Assembly (NCBI GenBank): GCA_963738625.1
Contig: CAVTXH010000002.1
Location: forward strand, 744,001-808,000
DNA from: UBA7672 sp963738625
GTDB lineage: Bacteria; Pseudomonadota; Alphaproteobacteria; Caulobacterales; Hyphomonadaceae
DNA length: 64,000 nucleotides
Reading direction: 5' to 3'
This document shows positions 52,060 through 61,000 of this stretch, in pieces (position 1 is the first letter of the stretch; the number at the start of each line of letters is the position of its first letter). The notes below the pieces were generated by a model. It made no database searches. It was not told the DNA's origin and was given only the letters and a program-made list of their open reading frames with translations. The position numbers and the translations under genes were made by a program.

Positions 52060-54276
52060 TCAGCCTCTGGGCTTTAGCTGCGGCGGGGTGGTCGCCCGCA
52101 GCGCGGCGCCCCTTCCCGACAGGCTGGGGTTTTCCATGAAGTACTCGTGCGCCGAGAAGGGCAGACGACCCTTGCCCGTCGCATTACGGACATATCGTCC
52201 ATCAGGGCGCAACGTCCAGCTTTGAGCGCGATCATTGAGGTTCGCGAGCATGATCTGGTCGAGCACCTGGTTATGCACAGTCGGGTTCGTGATCGGCGTC
52301 ATTGCTTCGACGCGGCGGTCGAGGTTGCGCTGCATCCAGTCGGCCGACGCGATGTAAACCTTGGCGTTGTCCGACGGCAGGCCGTGCCCTGCGCCGAAAC
52401 ACACGATGCGCGAATGCTCGAGGAATCGCCCGACGATGGAACGCACCTCGATATTGTCCGACAGTCCTGGGACACCTGGCCGCAGGCAGCAGATGCCGCG
52501 CACGATCAGCTGGATCGAAACGCCGGCCTGGCTGGCGCGGTACAAAGCATCGATCACCGATTCGTCCACAAGAGCATTGAGCTTCGCCCAGATCTCCGCC
52601 GGCCGGCCCGCTTTGGCGTGGACGATCTCTTCCTCTATCAGGGCGATCAGACCCTGCTTCATGTTGATGGGCGAGACCATCATGCGTTCCAGCTCTTTGG
52701 GTCTGGAATAGCCGGTCACATAGTTGAACAGGCGGCCCGCGTCCCGGCCGATGGCTTCGTCCGCCGTGAACAGCGACAGGTCGTCGTAGATGCGCGCGGT
52801 GATCGGGTGGTAGTTGCCGGTGCCGACGTGCGTATAGCTGCGCAGCGAGCCCTGCTCGCGGCGCAGCACGAGGCTCACCTTGGCGTGCGTCTTCAATTCA
52901 ATGAAGCCGTAGACCACCTGCACGCCGGAGCGCTCCAGGTCGCGAGCAAGGCGCAGGTTGGCCTCTTCATCGAAGCGGGCCTTGATCTCGACCAGCGCCG
53001 TGACGTTCTTGCCCGCCTCCGCCGCCTCGATCAGCGCCGCGACGATGGGCGAGTTCTTGGATGTCCGGTAAAGCGTCTGCTTGATGGCGACCACGTCCGG
53101 ATCGCGCGCCGCCTGGCGCAGGAACTGCGCGACGACGTCGAACGATTCGTACGGGTGGTGGACGAGAATGTCCTTCACCCGCGTGGCGGCGAAGATGTCG
53201 CCATTGTACTCGCGAATCCGTTCCGGAAAGCGCGGCTCGAACGGCTTGAACAGCAGATCGGGGCGGCCATCGGTGATAAGTTGCGAAAGCTGTCCCATGC
53301 CGATGACGCCGTCGACTTCGACTACGTCGATCGGCTCGGCGCCGATTTCCTCGATGAAGAAGGCCTTCAGGTCTTCCGGCGCAGCGAGCTCGATCTTCAG
53401 GCGAACGATGCGGCCGCGGCGGCGCTGCTTCAGCAGGATCTCGAATTCGCGGACAAGGTCTTCCGCCTCTTCCTCGATCTCGATGTCGCTGTCGCGCAGC
53501 ACGCGCAGGATGCAGCGGCCTTTCGAGACGCAGTCCGGGAAAAGTGTATCGAGGAACAGCGTGATGACGTTCTCGAGCGAGATGAACCGCCGCGCCTGCG
53601 GGCCCTCGGCCGGCAGCTCGATGAACCGGTCGACCTGTGTCGGGATCGGAACCAGCGCCCGGAACTTCTCGCCATCGCTCGTGCGGTGCAGGTTGAAGCC
53701 GACCGCGAAGCCCTGGTTGGGCATGAAAGGGAACGGGTGCGACGGGTCGATCGCCAGCGGCGTCAGCACCGGGAAGATGCGCTCGAGGAAGCGCGCACGC
53801 AGCCAGTCTTTGTCAGGCGTGCTGAGATCCTCGGCGTTCAGCACGGCCAGGCCGGCCCGCTTCATCTCAACGCGGATCGCTGACCAGATGCGCTGCTGTT
53901 CGTCCATCAGCGCGGCGGCTTCAACGCCAATGCGCTGCACCTGATCCGCCGGCGTCAGGCCGTCCTGGCTCGGCCGCGTGATGTTGGATCGCACCTGCTG
54001 GCGCAGGCCTGCCACGCGAACCATGTAGAATTCATCGAGGTTGTTCGCCGAGATCGACAGGAAACGCAGCCGCTCCAGCAGCGGATGGCGGCGGTTCTCC
54101 GCCTCCTCCAGCACGCGCATGTTGAACTTCAGCCAGGACAGCTCGCGGTTGAAGAACCGCTCCGGCGAGTGCATCAGCTGCGCTGCGGCGGCAGTCGCGG
54201 CAGCCGCTTCCCGCCCTTTCGGTGAGGTCTCGCGCGCGCGTTCGCTGCGGTCAGCCATGTCCGCTTGGTCCACCAT
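52060..54276 (-). CDS. ppk1: polyphosphate kinase 1
   Basis: 738 residues. Makes polyphosphate from ATP at the membrane. After an Ala/Glu-rich start come the Ppk N-terminal helices (RFFNRELSWLKFNMRVLEEA), the head domain (PFPFMPNQGFAVGFNLHR) and two phospholipase-D-like catalytic domains: the active-site segment YTHVGTGNYHP with the phospho-acceptor His and RLFNYVTGYSRPKE, then RGICCLRPGVPGLSDNI and DWMQRNLDRRVEAM. Cotranscribed with ppx. Length and motifs normal; an alternative start is ATG 54258. Confidence 0.96.
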   Translation of the reverse strand: MVDQADMADRSERARETSPKGREAAAATAAAAQLMHSPERFFNRELSWLKFNMRVLEEAENRRHPLLERLRFLSISANNLDEFYMVRVAGLRQQVRSNITRPSQDGLTPADQVQRIGVEAAALMDEQQRIWSAIRVEMKRAGLAVLNAEDLSTPDKDWLRARFLERIFPVLTPLAIDPSHPFPFMPNQGFAVGFNLHRTSDGEKFRALVPIPTQVDRFIELPAEGPQARRFISLENVITLFLDTLFPDCVSKGRCILRVLRDSDIEIEEEAEDLVREFEILLKQRRRGRIVRLKIELAAPEDLKAFFIEEIGAEPIDVVEVDGVIGMGQLSQLITDGRPDLLFKPFEPRFPERIREYNGDIFAATRVKDILVHHPYESFDVVAQFLRQAARDPDVVAIKQTLYRTSKNSPIVAALIEAAEAGKNVTALVEIKARFDEEANLRLARDLERSGVQVVYGFIELKTHAKVSLVLRREQGSLRSYTHVGTGNYHPITARIYDDLSLFTADEAIGRDAGRLFNYVTGYSRPKELERMMVSPINMKQGLIALIEEEIVHAKAGRPAEIWAKLNALVDESVIDALYRASQAGVSIQLIVRGICCLRPGVPGLSDNIEVRSIVGRFLEHSRIVCFGAGHGLPSDNAKVYIASADWMQRNLDRRVEAMTPITNPTVHNQVLDQIMLANLNDRAQSWTLRPDGRYVRNATGKGRLPFSAHEYFMENPSLSGRGAALRATTPPQLKPRG

Positions 54277-54390
54277 ATCGCCCAGGTCTCAAAGGCCGGT
54301 CTGTCGCCAGCCTGAAAAACCTGCATACCACCAACATATTACGGAAGCTTTGTTGCCGGAACCGCCGGCTTTTTCAGCCTTTTTCAGGCC

Positions 54391-55072
54391 TCAACCCGGA
54401 TCCATTCCCAGCGCCACCAGCACCGCCCGGGCCGAAGGCTTGGTTTCGGCCCTGCCCCTGGTGCGCTCGATCTGGTCGGCCACCAGCCCCGACGGCGGCC
54501 CAGGACCGCTCCATCCGCTGGCTCAGATAGCTCACGGATTCATCCGGCAGGATCAGGTGCCGCCGGGCGCATTCCTCGCGCAGGCGCAGCGCCAGCGTGT
54601 CATCGTCCGGGTCCTCGATCACGGCCACCGGCATGGCTCGCAGGCGCGAATTGAGATCGGGCGGCTGGGACAGCCACTCCCGCGGCTCGCCCTGCCCGGC
54701 CAGCAGCACCGGCGCCTTGCGGTCGCGGCACAGGTTCAGCGCCGCCATCAGCCCGCGGCCATCGCCCGGCGTGTCCGCGTCGTCCACCGCCAGCGCCGAA
54801 ATCGACAGCCGCGCGATCTCGTCCATCTCGGCCGCCGCCAGGGCGCCGCCGGTCACCACCGCGGCGCCCGTTTCGGCCGCCCACCATCGCAGCAGCCGCG
54901 TCTTGCCGGAGAATACCGCTCCTGAAAGCGCCAGCTGCCGCTCGGGCCAGTCCTTCCAGCGGAGCAGAGCCGCCACCGCATTGTGATACGAGCCGGTTTC
55001 GATCAGCGGACGCTGGTGGGGGTCGATACGCGGGAAGTCCAGCAGAAGCTGCCCGCCCGCTCCACCCGTCAT
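54391..55072 (-). CDS. hdaA: HdaA/Hda-like DnaA regulator (one internal frameshift)
   Basis: About 226 residues when corrected. DnaA-like AAA+ protein that with the beta clamp stimulates ATP hydrolysis by DnaA to limit replication. N-terminal clamp-binding segment QLLLDFPRIDPH, P-loop-like SGAVFSGKTRLLRWW, Walker B ISALAVDDADTP, and a sensor segment RLRAMPVAVIEDPDDD. Near the end, after ERSWAAV, the run at 54487-54490 has one base too many; with one removed the frame reads GLVADQIERTRGRAETKPSA and stops at 54391. ATG 55072 overlaps the DUF2066 stop. Likely sequencing indel. Confidence 0.85.
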
Positions 55073-56124
55073 TGAGACGTCAGGACCTGCGCGACCCAGC
55101 CATCGCCTGCCCCGCGCAGGTCGATGCCGCGCGAGCGGAGGTCGGCCGCAAGCTGTTCCGGCCGGCCGTTGAAGGCGAACCGCAAGTCCGCCCCGGCGGC
55201 GGAGATCGACTCCACCGCAAAGCCGCTGACAAGGCGCGAGCCCTCGAAACCCTTGCGGATCTTCACCCATTCGCCGATGTCGCGGAACGTCGCCACGATC
55301 GCCATGCTGGTCGAGCCCGACGTGCGGACGATCGACTGGGCCTTCCACGCCCGCTCCATCTCGGCGATGGCCGCGGCCTTGGCCGTGGGAAGATCCCCGA
55401 ACGGGCCGACAACGGCGCCCGACGCATCCGATGCGCCCGTACGCAGGTCGATCAGGCGCACATAGATCGCGCTGCCCTGCGCATACGCTTCGGCGACGAC
55501 GGCGCGGTCCGCGTTCTGCGAAGTCAGCTCGTTCTGCACTTCCATCCACGACGGACGGCGCGTCCAGGATTCGATCGAGGCGACATAGGGCGTCAGCACC
55601 GTGTCATCCGACCGGCCGACGCGCGTCGTCACTCCGTCCTTGGCAACGGCCTCGGTCCACTGATTGCTCCACGCGACCGGATCGAGCCCGCCGGCGACCG
55701 AGGGAACGATCAGCGCCTTGCCAGCCTGTGCGTCGACATACGGCACGCCATGCGATTCCAGATACTGGCGCACGGTCGCCGGGTCATAGTTAAGGGTGAG
55801 TACCGATGTGTAACGGAAACCTCCCGCCACGGCTGAGCGCTTGTCCTGCACCTGAGTCGTGCTCGACGTAGCCGCGCGAACAAGTTCGGACGGAACAAGT
55901 GGCTGCCGCGCCGAATTGCGGTCTTCGGGAAGCGTGAGGCGTTCGATCAGGCGCTGGGCGCCGGTGGCCTTGGCAATGTCGCGCCCCTGATCCTGCGCCT
56001 CTTTTGCAGTCGGCGCTGTATGATCGACGGCCAGATCCCTCACCCTGTAGGGGTCGGCGAACGCTGCCCCCACAAGCGCGACGGAGGCGGCAAAAACAGC
56101 AGCGAATCTGGCGATCTGGGTCAT
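55069..56124 (-). CDS. DUF2066 domain protein, periplasmic
   Basis: 351 residues with signal peptide (ARFAAVFAASVALVGAAFA). The DUF2066 region begins PYRVRDLAVDHTAPTAKEAQ and continues to RYTSVLTLNYDPATVRQYLE; the second half has helices and beta strands ending in GDGWVAQVLTSQ. The family has no known biochemical role; it typically sits upstream of hda in alphaproteobacteria and gammaproteobacteria, as here (overlap of 4 bp). Divergent from purM with 113 bp between starts. Confidence 0.9.
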   Translation of the reverse strand: MTQIARFAAVFAASVALVGAAFADPYRVRDLAVDHTAPTAKEAQDQGRDIAKATGAQRLIERLTLPEDRNSARQPLVPSELVRAATSSTTQVQDKRSAVAGGFRYTSVLTLNYDPATVRQYLESHGVPYVDAQAGKALIVPSVAGGLDPVAWSNQWTEAVAKDGVTTRVGRSDDTVLTPYVASIESWTRRPSWMEVQNELTSQNADRAVVAEAYAQGSAIYVRLIDLRTGASDASGAVVGPFGDLPTAKAAAIAEMERAWKAQSIVRTSGSTSMAIVATFRDIGEWVKIRKGFEGSRLVSGFAVESISAAGADLRFAFNGRPEQLAADLRSRGIDLRGAGDGWVAQVLTSQ

Positions 56125-56237
56125 GGCGGGGGGAAACTAGCAGCGGGTTCCGGCCATTGTAAGGCAGTTGTGCATGAGGTTCTTTTCACAAGCGCCTCAG
56201 GCTGGTTTGGCCCTGCCCCACGTGTTAATCGCCCGGC

Positions 56238-57269
56238 ATGAGCGGGCCAGATTCCAAGACGTCTTTGACCTATCGCGATGCAGGCGTCGATATCGACGCG
56301 GGCGAGCAGCTGGTCGAGGCGATCAAGCCGATGGCCGCCTCCACCAGACGCCCCGGCGCAGACGGGTCGCTCGGCGGTTTCGGTGGGCTGTTTGACCTCA
56401 AGGCGGCCGGCTTCAAAGACCCAGTCCTGGTCTCGGGAACCGATGGCGTCGGCACCAAGCTGATGCTGGCCTTCGCGACCGGCCGGCACGAAACGATCGG
56501 CATCGACCTGGTTGCCATGTGCGTCAACGACGTGCTGGCCCAGGGCGCCGAGCCGCTCTTCTTCCTCGATTATTTCGCTACCGGAAAGTTGGAGACCGGG
56601 GTTGCAGCGAAAGTCATCAAAGGCATCGCCGAAGGCTGCCGCCAGGCAGGCTGCACGCTGATCGGCGGAGAGACCGCCGAGATGCCGGGCATGTATTCGC
56701 CAGGCCATTACGATCTCGCTGGCTTCGTGGTCGGCGCGGCTGAACGGCAGGATATCCTGCCGCACACGGCGGACATGAAAGCCGGCGACGTGCTGATCGC
56801 CCTGCCGTCGTCGGGTCCGCACTCCAACGGCTACTCGCTGGTCCGCAAGATCGTGGAACGCACGGGACTCGCCTGGACCGATTGCGCGCCGTTCGACGAG
56901 AAAAAGAAGCTCGGCGAGGCGCTGCTGGCGCCGACGAAGATCTATGTCCGCTCCCTGCTCGCCCTGATCCGCAACAAGCGCATCAAGGGCCTCGCGCACA
57001 TCACCGGCGGCGGCCTCACCGAGAATGCGCCGCGCATGTGTCCGGATCATCTCGTCCCCCGGATCGACTACGCCGCATGGAAGCTGCCGCCCGTATTCGA
57101 ATGGCTGAAAGCCGCCGGTTCGATGTCGGATGAGGAGATGCGCCGCACCTTCAACTGCGGCGTCGGCATGGTGGCTGCGGTTGCGCCTGCAGTTGCGGGA
57201 CCACTGATGGAGCGGCTGATCAACGAAGGCGAAGCGCCCTTTGTGATCGGCGAGCTGGCAGACGCGTGA
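56238..57269 (+). CDS. purM: phosphoribosylformylglycinamidine cyclo-ligase
   Basis: 343 residues; AIR synthetase, fifth step of purine synthesis. Typical segments: LTYRDAGVDIDAGEQLVEAI, VLVSGTDGVGTKLMLAF, the metal-binding GIDLVAMCVNDVLAQGAEPLFFLDYF and IGGETAEMPGMY, then LPSSGPHSNGYSLVRKIV and RTFNCGVGMVAAV. Length normal. It overlaps purN by 4 bp, a classical purMN pair. Confidence 0.97.
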   Translation: MSGPDSKTSLTYRDAGVDIDAGEQLVEAIKPMAASTRRPGADGSLGGFGGLFDLKAAGFKDPVLVSGTDGVGTKLMLAFATGRHETIGIDLVAMCVNDVLAQGAEPLFFLDYFATGKLETGVAAKVIKGIAEGCRQAGCTLIGGETAEMPGMYSPGHYDLAGFVVGAAERQDILPHTADMKAGDVLIALPSSGPHSNGYSLVRKIVERTGLAWTDCAPFDEKKKLGEALLAPTKIYVRSLLALIRNKRIKGLAHITGGGLTENAPRMCPDHLVPRIDYAAWKLPPVFEWLKAAGSMSDEEMRRTFNCGVGMVAAVAPAVAGPLMERLINEGEAPFVIGELADA

Positions 57270-57907
57270 CGCGCAAGCGGCTCGGCATCCTGATTTCGGG
57301 GCGCGGCTCCAATATGGAAGCGCTACTCAAGGCGGCGCAGGATGCGGCATGGCCGTGCGAGCCTGTGCTGGTCCTCTCGAACAAGCCCGAGGCAGCGGGC
57401 CTCGAAAAAGCGCGCGGCTTTGGCGTTCAGACAGCGGCCGTCGATCACAAACCGTTCGGCAAGGACCGCGAGGCGTTCGAGCGCGCGGTCGACGCCGAAC
57501 TGAAGCGCGCAGGCGTTGAACTCGTCGCCCTCGCCGGTTTCATGCGCGTGCTGACGCCGTGGTTCGTCAATGAATGGGCTGGATGCCTGATCAACATCCA
57601 TCCTGCCCTGCTGCCGAAATATCCCGGCGTGGACACGCATAGGCGCTGCCTCGACGCAGGCGATGTCGTCCACGGCTGCACGGTCCACCAGGTGACAGCG
57701 GGCGTCGACGAAGGCCCGGCGATCGGCTCGGCCGAAGTCGATGTGAAGCCGGGCGACACGGAAGAAACGCTGTCGGCGCGCGTGCTCAAGGCCGAACACC
57801 TGCTCTACCCCCGCTGCCTCGCCGCAGTTGCGCGCGGCGGAGGCGCGCGTGTGCGCGAGGACGTGGTCGTGGGAGGAGATACGATCCGGCTATACGCGCC
57901 AGGGTAG
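57266..57907 (+). CDS. purN: phosphoribosylglycinamide formyltransferase
   Basis: 213 residues, GTG start within the purM stop (GTGA). Transfers formyl from 10-formyl-THF to GAR. Conserved parts: ISGRGSNMEALLKA, VELVALAGFMRVLTP, NIHPALLPKYPGVDTHRRCL with the catalytic Asn and His, and GCTVHQVTAGVDEGPAIG with the active Asp. No anomalies. Followed by a 904-bp stretch without another plus-strand gene until 58812. Confidence 0.97.
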   Translation: MTRKRLGILISGRGSNMEALLKAAQDAAWPCEPVLVLSNKPEAAGLEKARGFGVQTAAVDHKPFGKDREAFERAVDAELKRAGVELVALAGFMRVLTPWFVNEWAGCLINIHPALLPKYPGVDTHRRCLDAGDVVHGCTVHQVTAGVDEGPAIGSAEVDVKPGDTEETLSARVLKAEHLLYPRCLAAVARGGGARVREDVVVGGDTIRLYAPG

Positions 57908-57960
57908 GTCCGACCGCCCATCCCTGTCATTCCGGGCGAAGCGAAGCGGAGACCCCCCGC

Positions 57961-58072
57961 TGTCATCCCGGCCGGAAGCGCGCAAGCGCTGAAGAGCCGG
58001 GACCGATCGGATCTGAGAGTCCCGATGTTGGGACATGGGTCCCGGATAGCGCTACGCGCTTCCGGGATGACA
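57961..58072. repeat. 112-bp palindromic repeat downstream of purN
   Basis: Ends TGTCATCCCGG and CCGGGATGACA are perfect inverted copies. Inside, CCGGGACC/GGTCCCGG and a GTCCC/GGGAC hairpin are nested. A partial similar string (TGTCATTCCGGGCGAAGCG) precedes it at 57925. Reads as a dispersed REP/MITE-like element; no ORF. Confidence 0.7.
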
Positions 58073-58269
58073 CCTTGAGAGAAGCAAGCTCTCGATCGAG
58101 CGTCGGCGGCCTGTCGGGCAGTCGCCACACAGCGGCGAACATGTCGGCGACGTCACAATACAACAGTGTTCTGAAGCGCCCCGCGAAAATCCTGCGAACG
58201 AATCCAGCGCTCTAGAAAATATCTGCACGAAAATCCGGGAAAGTTATCCTACACCCCTCAGCCCTGAGC

Positions 58270-58765
58270 GATAATCGCACTCGCCCTGACGGAGGGAGGT
58301 CTTGGAGACGTCCGAAACTCAAGACGTCAGGGCGTTGGTCGGCGTGGCGGTCGAGGCATCAGGCTTAAGGCCTGGTGAGCAAGCCAGTTGCAGCCCGTGG
58401 ACCTGTCCTGAGGCTGGACTTCAGGCAGGGGCTCGCTGCGAGGCGAAACGAACCTCGATGCGCATTGCCTCCGGGGAACATGAAACCGGAGGGCCCAGGA
58501 TGGTTTCGGCCCATCCTGCACGTGGAACCGGCGGAGGGTCTGGAGCTAAGGCCTCGGGAGGGCGGTCCCTCACCGGTGTGTCCGTTGAACTCCTCTTCTC
58601 CCCCTCACCGGGAAAAACGGCCGATCCGGGGCGCGTGAGAACACGCATCAGCTGGCGGCGACGCCAGCACAGGAACTACCCACGGCGCTGACCCACGCGC
58701 CCCGCTCCCTCATGTCCAAAGAGGGAACGAGCTACAGCATCCCGCAGGGCGACCGAGCCCGTGCG
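58270..58765 (+). ncRNA. candidate large structured RNA, family not identified
   Basis: A dense series of hairpins with almost no gap. Outer stem CGCCCTGACG (58282-58291) pairs with CGTCAGGGCG (58325-58334). Others: 58358-58376; 58402-58429; 58439-58457; 58467-58494; CAGGATGG/CCATCCTG at 58496-58518; GAGGG/CCCTC at 58558-58571; GCGTG/CACGC at 58633-58646; GCTGGCG/CGCCAGC with a GCGA (GNRA) tetraloop at 58651-58668; 58704-58732; 58747-58760. No credible protein frame. RNase P, tmRNA and SRP signature strings are absent. It could be an orphan HEARO/omega-RNA-type element, but this is unproven. Strand chosen from the following small gene. Confidence 0.55.
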
Positions 58766-58811
58766 AAAGCAGACGTGCGTCGATTTCCGATCATCCAGAC
58801 AGGAGACTTCA

Positions 58812-59102
58812 ATGAGCACTAGCGAAATAGACTTTCTCGCCGACCTCGATCGCGCCTGCGAAGCTGCAGCGCGCGGCGACTATCGTGATGCGGAACGCTG
58901 GACCGGCCTCGCCGAGCGCAAGCTCTCCATGGTGCGGCGCGCCTGCGAGACTGCGATCAAGGCTGGCTGGAAACCGGACTTGCTGGAATTCCTGCAGGCC
59001 GGGCAGACCCGCGCTCCGGACACGGCGCCTGCTGAATCTGACGCCAACGACACAGATCCGCGCGACGTCCACGGCCAAGCAACCCAGTCACCTGGCGAAT
59101 GA
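58812..59102 (+). CDS. small hypothetical protein
   Basis: 96 residues from ATG 58812 with AGGAGA 5 nt upstream, so translation is credible. The first 65 residues are helical and TPR-like (FLADLDRACEAAARGDYRDAE, RRACETAIKAG), and the tail is acidic and disordered. No family recognised. It follows the structured RNA-like region and ends 2 bp before the convergent enoyl-CoA hydratase gene. Confidence 0.6.
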   Translation: MSTSEIDFLADLDRACEAAARGDYRDAERWTGLAERKLSMVRRACETAIKAGWKPDLLEFLQAGQTRAPDTAPAESDANDTDPRDVHGQATQSPGE

Positions 59103-59104
59103 AA

Positions 59105-59872
59105 TTAGAGCTTCGAGAAATCCGGCTGGCGTTTCTGGGCGAAGGCGGCGAAAGCCTCGGCGGCTTCGGGGCTCTTGAGCTGGCGGCTGAAATATTCGGC
59201 TTCGTTGTGCATCTGCTGGAGCAGCATCTCGCCGTCGCGCATCAGCTTCTTGGTGGCCATCAGGGCGCCGAGCGGGCGCTGCGCCAGCTTGCGGGCGCCG
59301 TCGCGGGCGGCGGCGATCACCTTGTCGGCCGGGAACGCCGCGTTGGCTATGCCCCATTGCACAGCCTGCTCGCCGAGTACGGGCTCGCCCAGCGCGAACA
59401 TCGCAAAGGCCCGCGCATGGCCGATACGGGCGGGAAGCGTAATGGACGAGGCGGCTTCGGGAACCAGGGCGAGATTGACGAAGGGCGTCGTCAACTTCGC
59501 ATCCGTCGCAACATAGACGAGGTCGCAGTGGAGCAGCATGGTCGTGCCCACGCCGATCGCGACGCCCTTCACGCCGGCGACCAGCGGCTTGTCGAACTTG
59601 GCGAGGGTGTGGATCAGCCGATGGCCCTGCGGCGCCTCGGTCGCGGCGCCGGAATTGGCGGCGGCGAAGACGGAGATGTCGTTGCCCGCCGAGAAGCTGT
59701 CGCCTTCGGACGTGAACAGCGCGACGCGGATCGACTTGTCGGCAGAGGCCCTATCCAGCGCATCGCCGACCGCCTTGTACATGGCGTTGGTGATGGCGTT
59801 CTTCTTCTCGGGCCGGTTCCAGGTGATTTCCATCACGCCGTTGTCGACGCTGACTTTCACATGTTCGGTCAT
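59105..59872 (-). CDS. enoyl-CoA hydratase/isomerase family protein
   Basis: 255 residues, crotonase fold. Starts VKVSVDNGVMEITWNRPEKK; the oxyanion hole parts are SFSAGNDISVF and VKGVAIGVGTTMLLHCDLVY. The usual second catalytic Glu region reads FVNLALVPEAASSITLPARIG, i.e. one acidic residue in the Pro-Glu step is kept, as in isomerase-like members. Likely acts in fatty-acid or amino-acid beta-oxidation; the exact reaction is not determinable. No frame breaks. Confidence 0.88.
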   Translation of the reverse strand: MTEHVKVSVDNGVMEITWNRPEKKNAITNAMYKAVGDALDRASADKSIRVALFTSEGDSFSAGNDISVFAAANSGAATEAPQGHRLIHTLAKFDKPLVAGVKGVAIGVGTTMLLHCDLVYVATDAKLTTPFVNLALVPEAASSITLPARIGHARAFAMFALGEPVLGEQAVQWGIANAAFPADKVIAAARDGARKLAQRPLGALMATKKLMRDGEMLLQQMHNEAEYFSRQLKSPEAAEAFAAFAQKRQPDFSKL

Positions 59873-59944
59873 TCTGTGCGCTCCATGTCGGGAGTCATAG
59901 GTAGCGGGTGCGCGGGGGAAGAAACAGGCGCCGTAACGGCGCCT

Positions 59945-60340
59945 CTAGAACACCAGGCTGCGCGACATGATCGCGAGCGGCCCCTGCGAGCTGTTTGTGG
60001 TGCCGGCCGGGGTAAAGCCGCACTTGGCGTAGAAGGGCACGGATCGCGGCGTTGCCGTCGCCAAGAGAACGCCGGCTTCGAGGACGGTGGCGAACTGGGC
60101 GGCCTCTTCGACCAGCTTGCGGCCGAAGCCGCCGCGCCACAGGTCGGGCTCCACAAACGGCCCATCGAGATCGGCATTGCCATCGTCGCGCGGCACGACC
60201 ACCGCGAAGCCCGCCGGCGCGCCCCAGTGCTCGACCACGATGACCAGGCCCGCCGCGATCTGCTCGGCGGGAAGCTCGTGCCGGGCGTGCATCAGCTCCG
60301 GCCTGTCGCCATCCCATTTGAGCGACGCACGGCGCTGCAA
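59945..60340 (-). CDS. GNAT-family N-acetyltransferase
   Basis: 131 residues from TTG 60340, but similarity continues upstream as LSIRPARPSERKALEDLQRR to about 60394 without ATG, GTG or TTG, so the true start is unclear (ATC at 60392-60394 or a sequencing fault). The acetyl-CoA binding part is EPDLWRGGFGRKLVEEAAQF, a version of R-x-x-G-x-G, and the last strand pair FYAKCGFTPAGTT fits GNAT. Acceptor unknown. It begins right after the ndk stop and shares its strand. Confidence 0.78.
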   Translation of the reverse strand: MQRRASLKWDGDRPELMHARHELPAEQIAAGLVIVVEHWGAPAGFAVVVPRDDGNADLDGPFVEPDLWRGGFGRKLVEEAAQFATVLEAGVLLATATPRSVPFYAKCGFTPAGTTNSSQGPLAIMSRSLVF

Positions 60341-60398
60341 GTCCTCCAGCGCTTTGCGCTCTGAAGGACGCGCGGGGCGGATGGAGAGGGTGATGGGA

Positions 60399-60821
60399 TC
60401 AGCCTACGATTTCGTCGAGACGGAAGAAGAAGGCGATCTCGCGTTCGGCGCTGGCTTCGCTGTCGGAGCCGTGGACCGAGTTCTCGCCGATCGACCGGGC
60501 GAACAGTTTGCGGACCGTACCGTCGGCGGCCTTGGCCGGGTCGGTCGCGCCCATCACTTCACGGTGCTTTGCGACCGCATTCTCGCCTTCGAGAACCTGG
60601 ACCACGACCGGAGCGGAAGTCATGAAGTCGACGAGCTCGCCGAAGAAGCCGCGCGCCTTGTGCTCGCCATAGAAGCCTTCGGCCTGGGCGCGGGTGAGGC
60701 GGACGCGCTTCTGGGCGACAATGCGCAGGCCGGCCTTCTCGAACACGGCGTTGATCGCGCCGGTGAGGTTGCGGTTGGTGGCGTCCGGCTTGATGATCGA
60801 AAGCGTACGTTGGACCGGCAT
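60399..60821 (-). CDS. ndk: nucleoside diphosphate kinase
   Basis: 140 residues from ATG 60821 (MPVQRTLSIIKPDATNRNLTG). It transfers phosphate from ATP to other NDPs through a phospho-histidine, here in NSVHGSDSEASAEREIAFFF. MGATDPAKAADGTVRKLFA and the FYGEHKARGFFGELVDFM loop are typical. The frame extends upstream to 61067 but without homology. The stop lies just before the GNAT gene. Confidence 0.96.
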   Translation of the reverse strand: MPVQRTLSIIKPDATNRNLTGAINAVFEKAGLRIVAQKRVRLTRAQAEGFYGEHKARGFFGELVDFMTSAPVVVQVLEGENAVAKHREVMGATDPAKAADGTVRKLFARSIGENSVHGSDSEASAEREIAFFFRLDEIVG

Positions 60822-61000
60822 TCTGGACGTCCCCTGGGGAGATGGATTGGCTTGCTGAATCGAGGTTGGGCAGCCCCTATATCCTTGAGAAGCGCCCGCC
60901 TCAACAGGCGGACGGTATTTCTTGGACGCCATGCGCAGCGACAGGGTGAACCGGCTGATACCGGGGGAAAGCGGCACAAAACACAGAAACGGAGACCGCA

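Noticed and set aside
58302..58691. 129-residue open frame across the structured region
   Set aside because: Composition is dictated by the hairpins; no ribosome site, no domain, and the stems are a better explanation.
58270..58765. RNase P RNA, tmRNA or SRP RNA at the structured region
   Set aside because: The conserved GAGGAAAGTCC, the ssrA tag codons and the SRP tetraloop motif are all missing.
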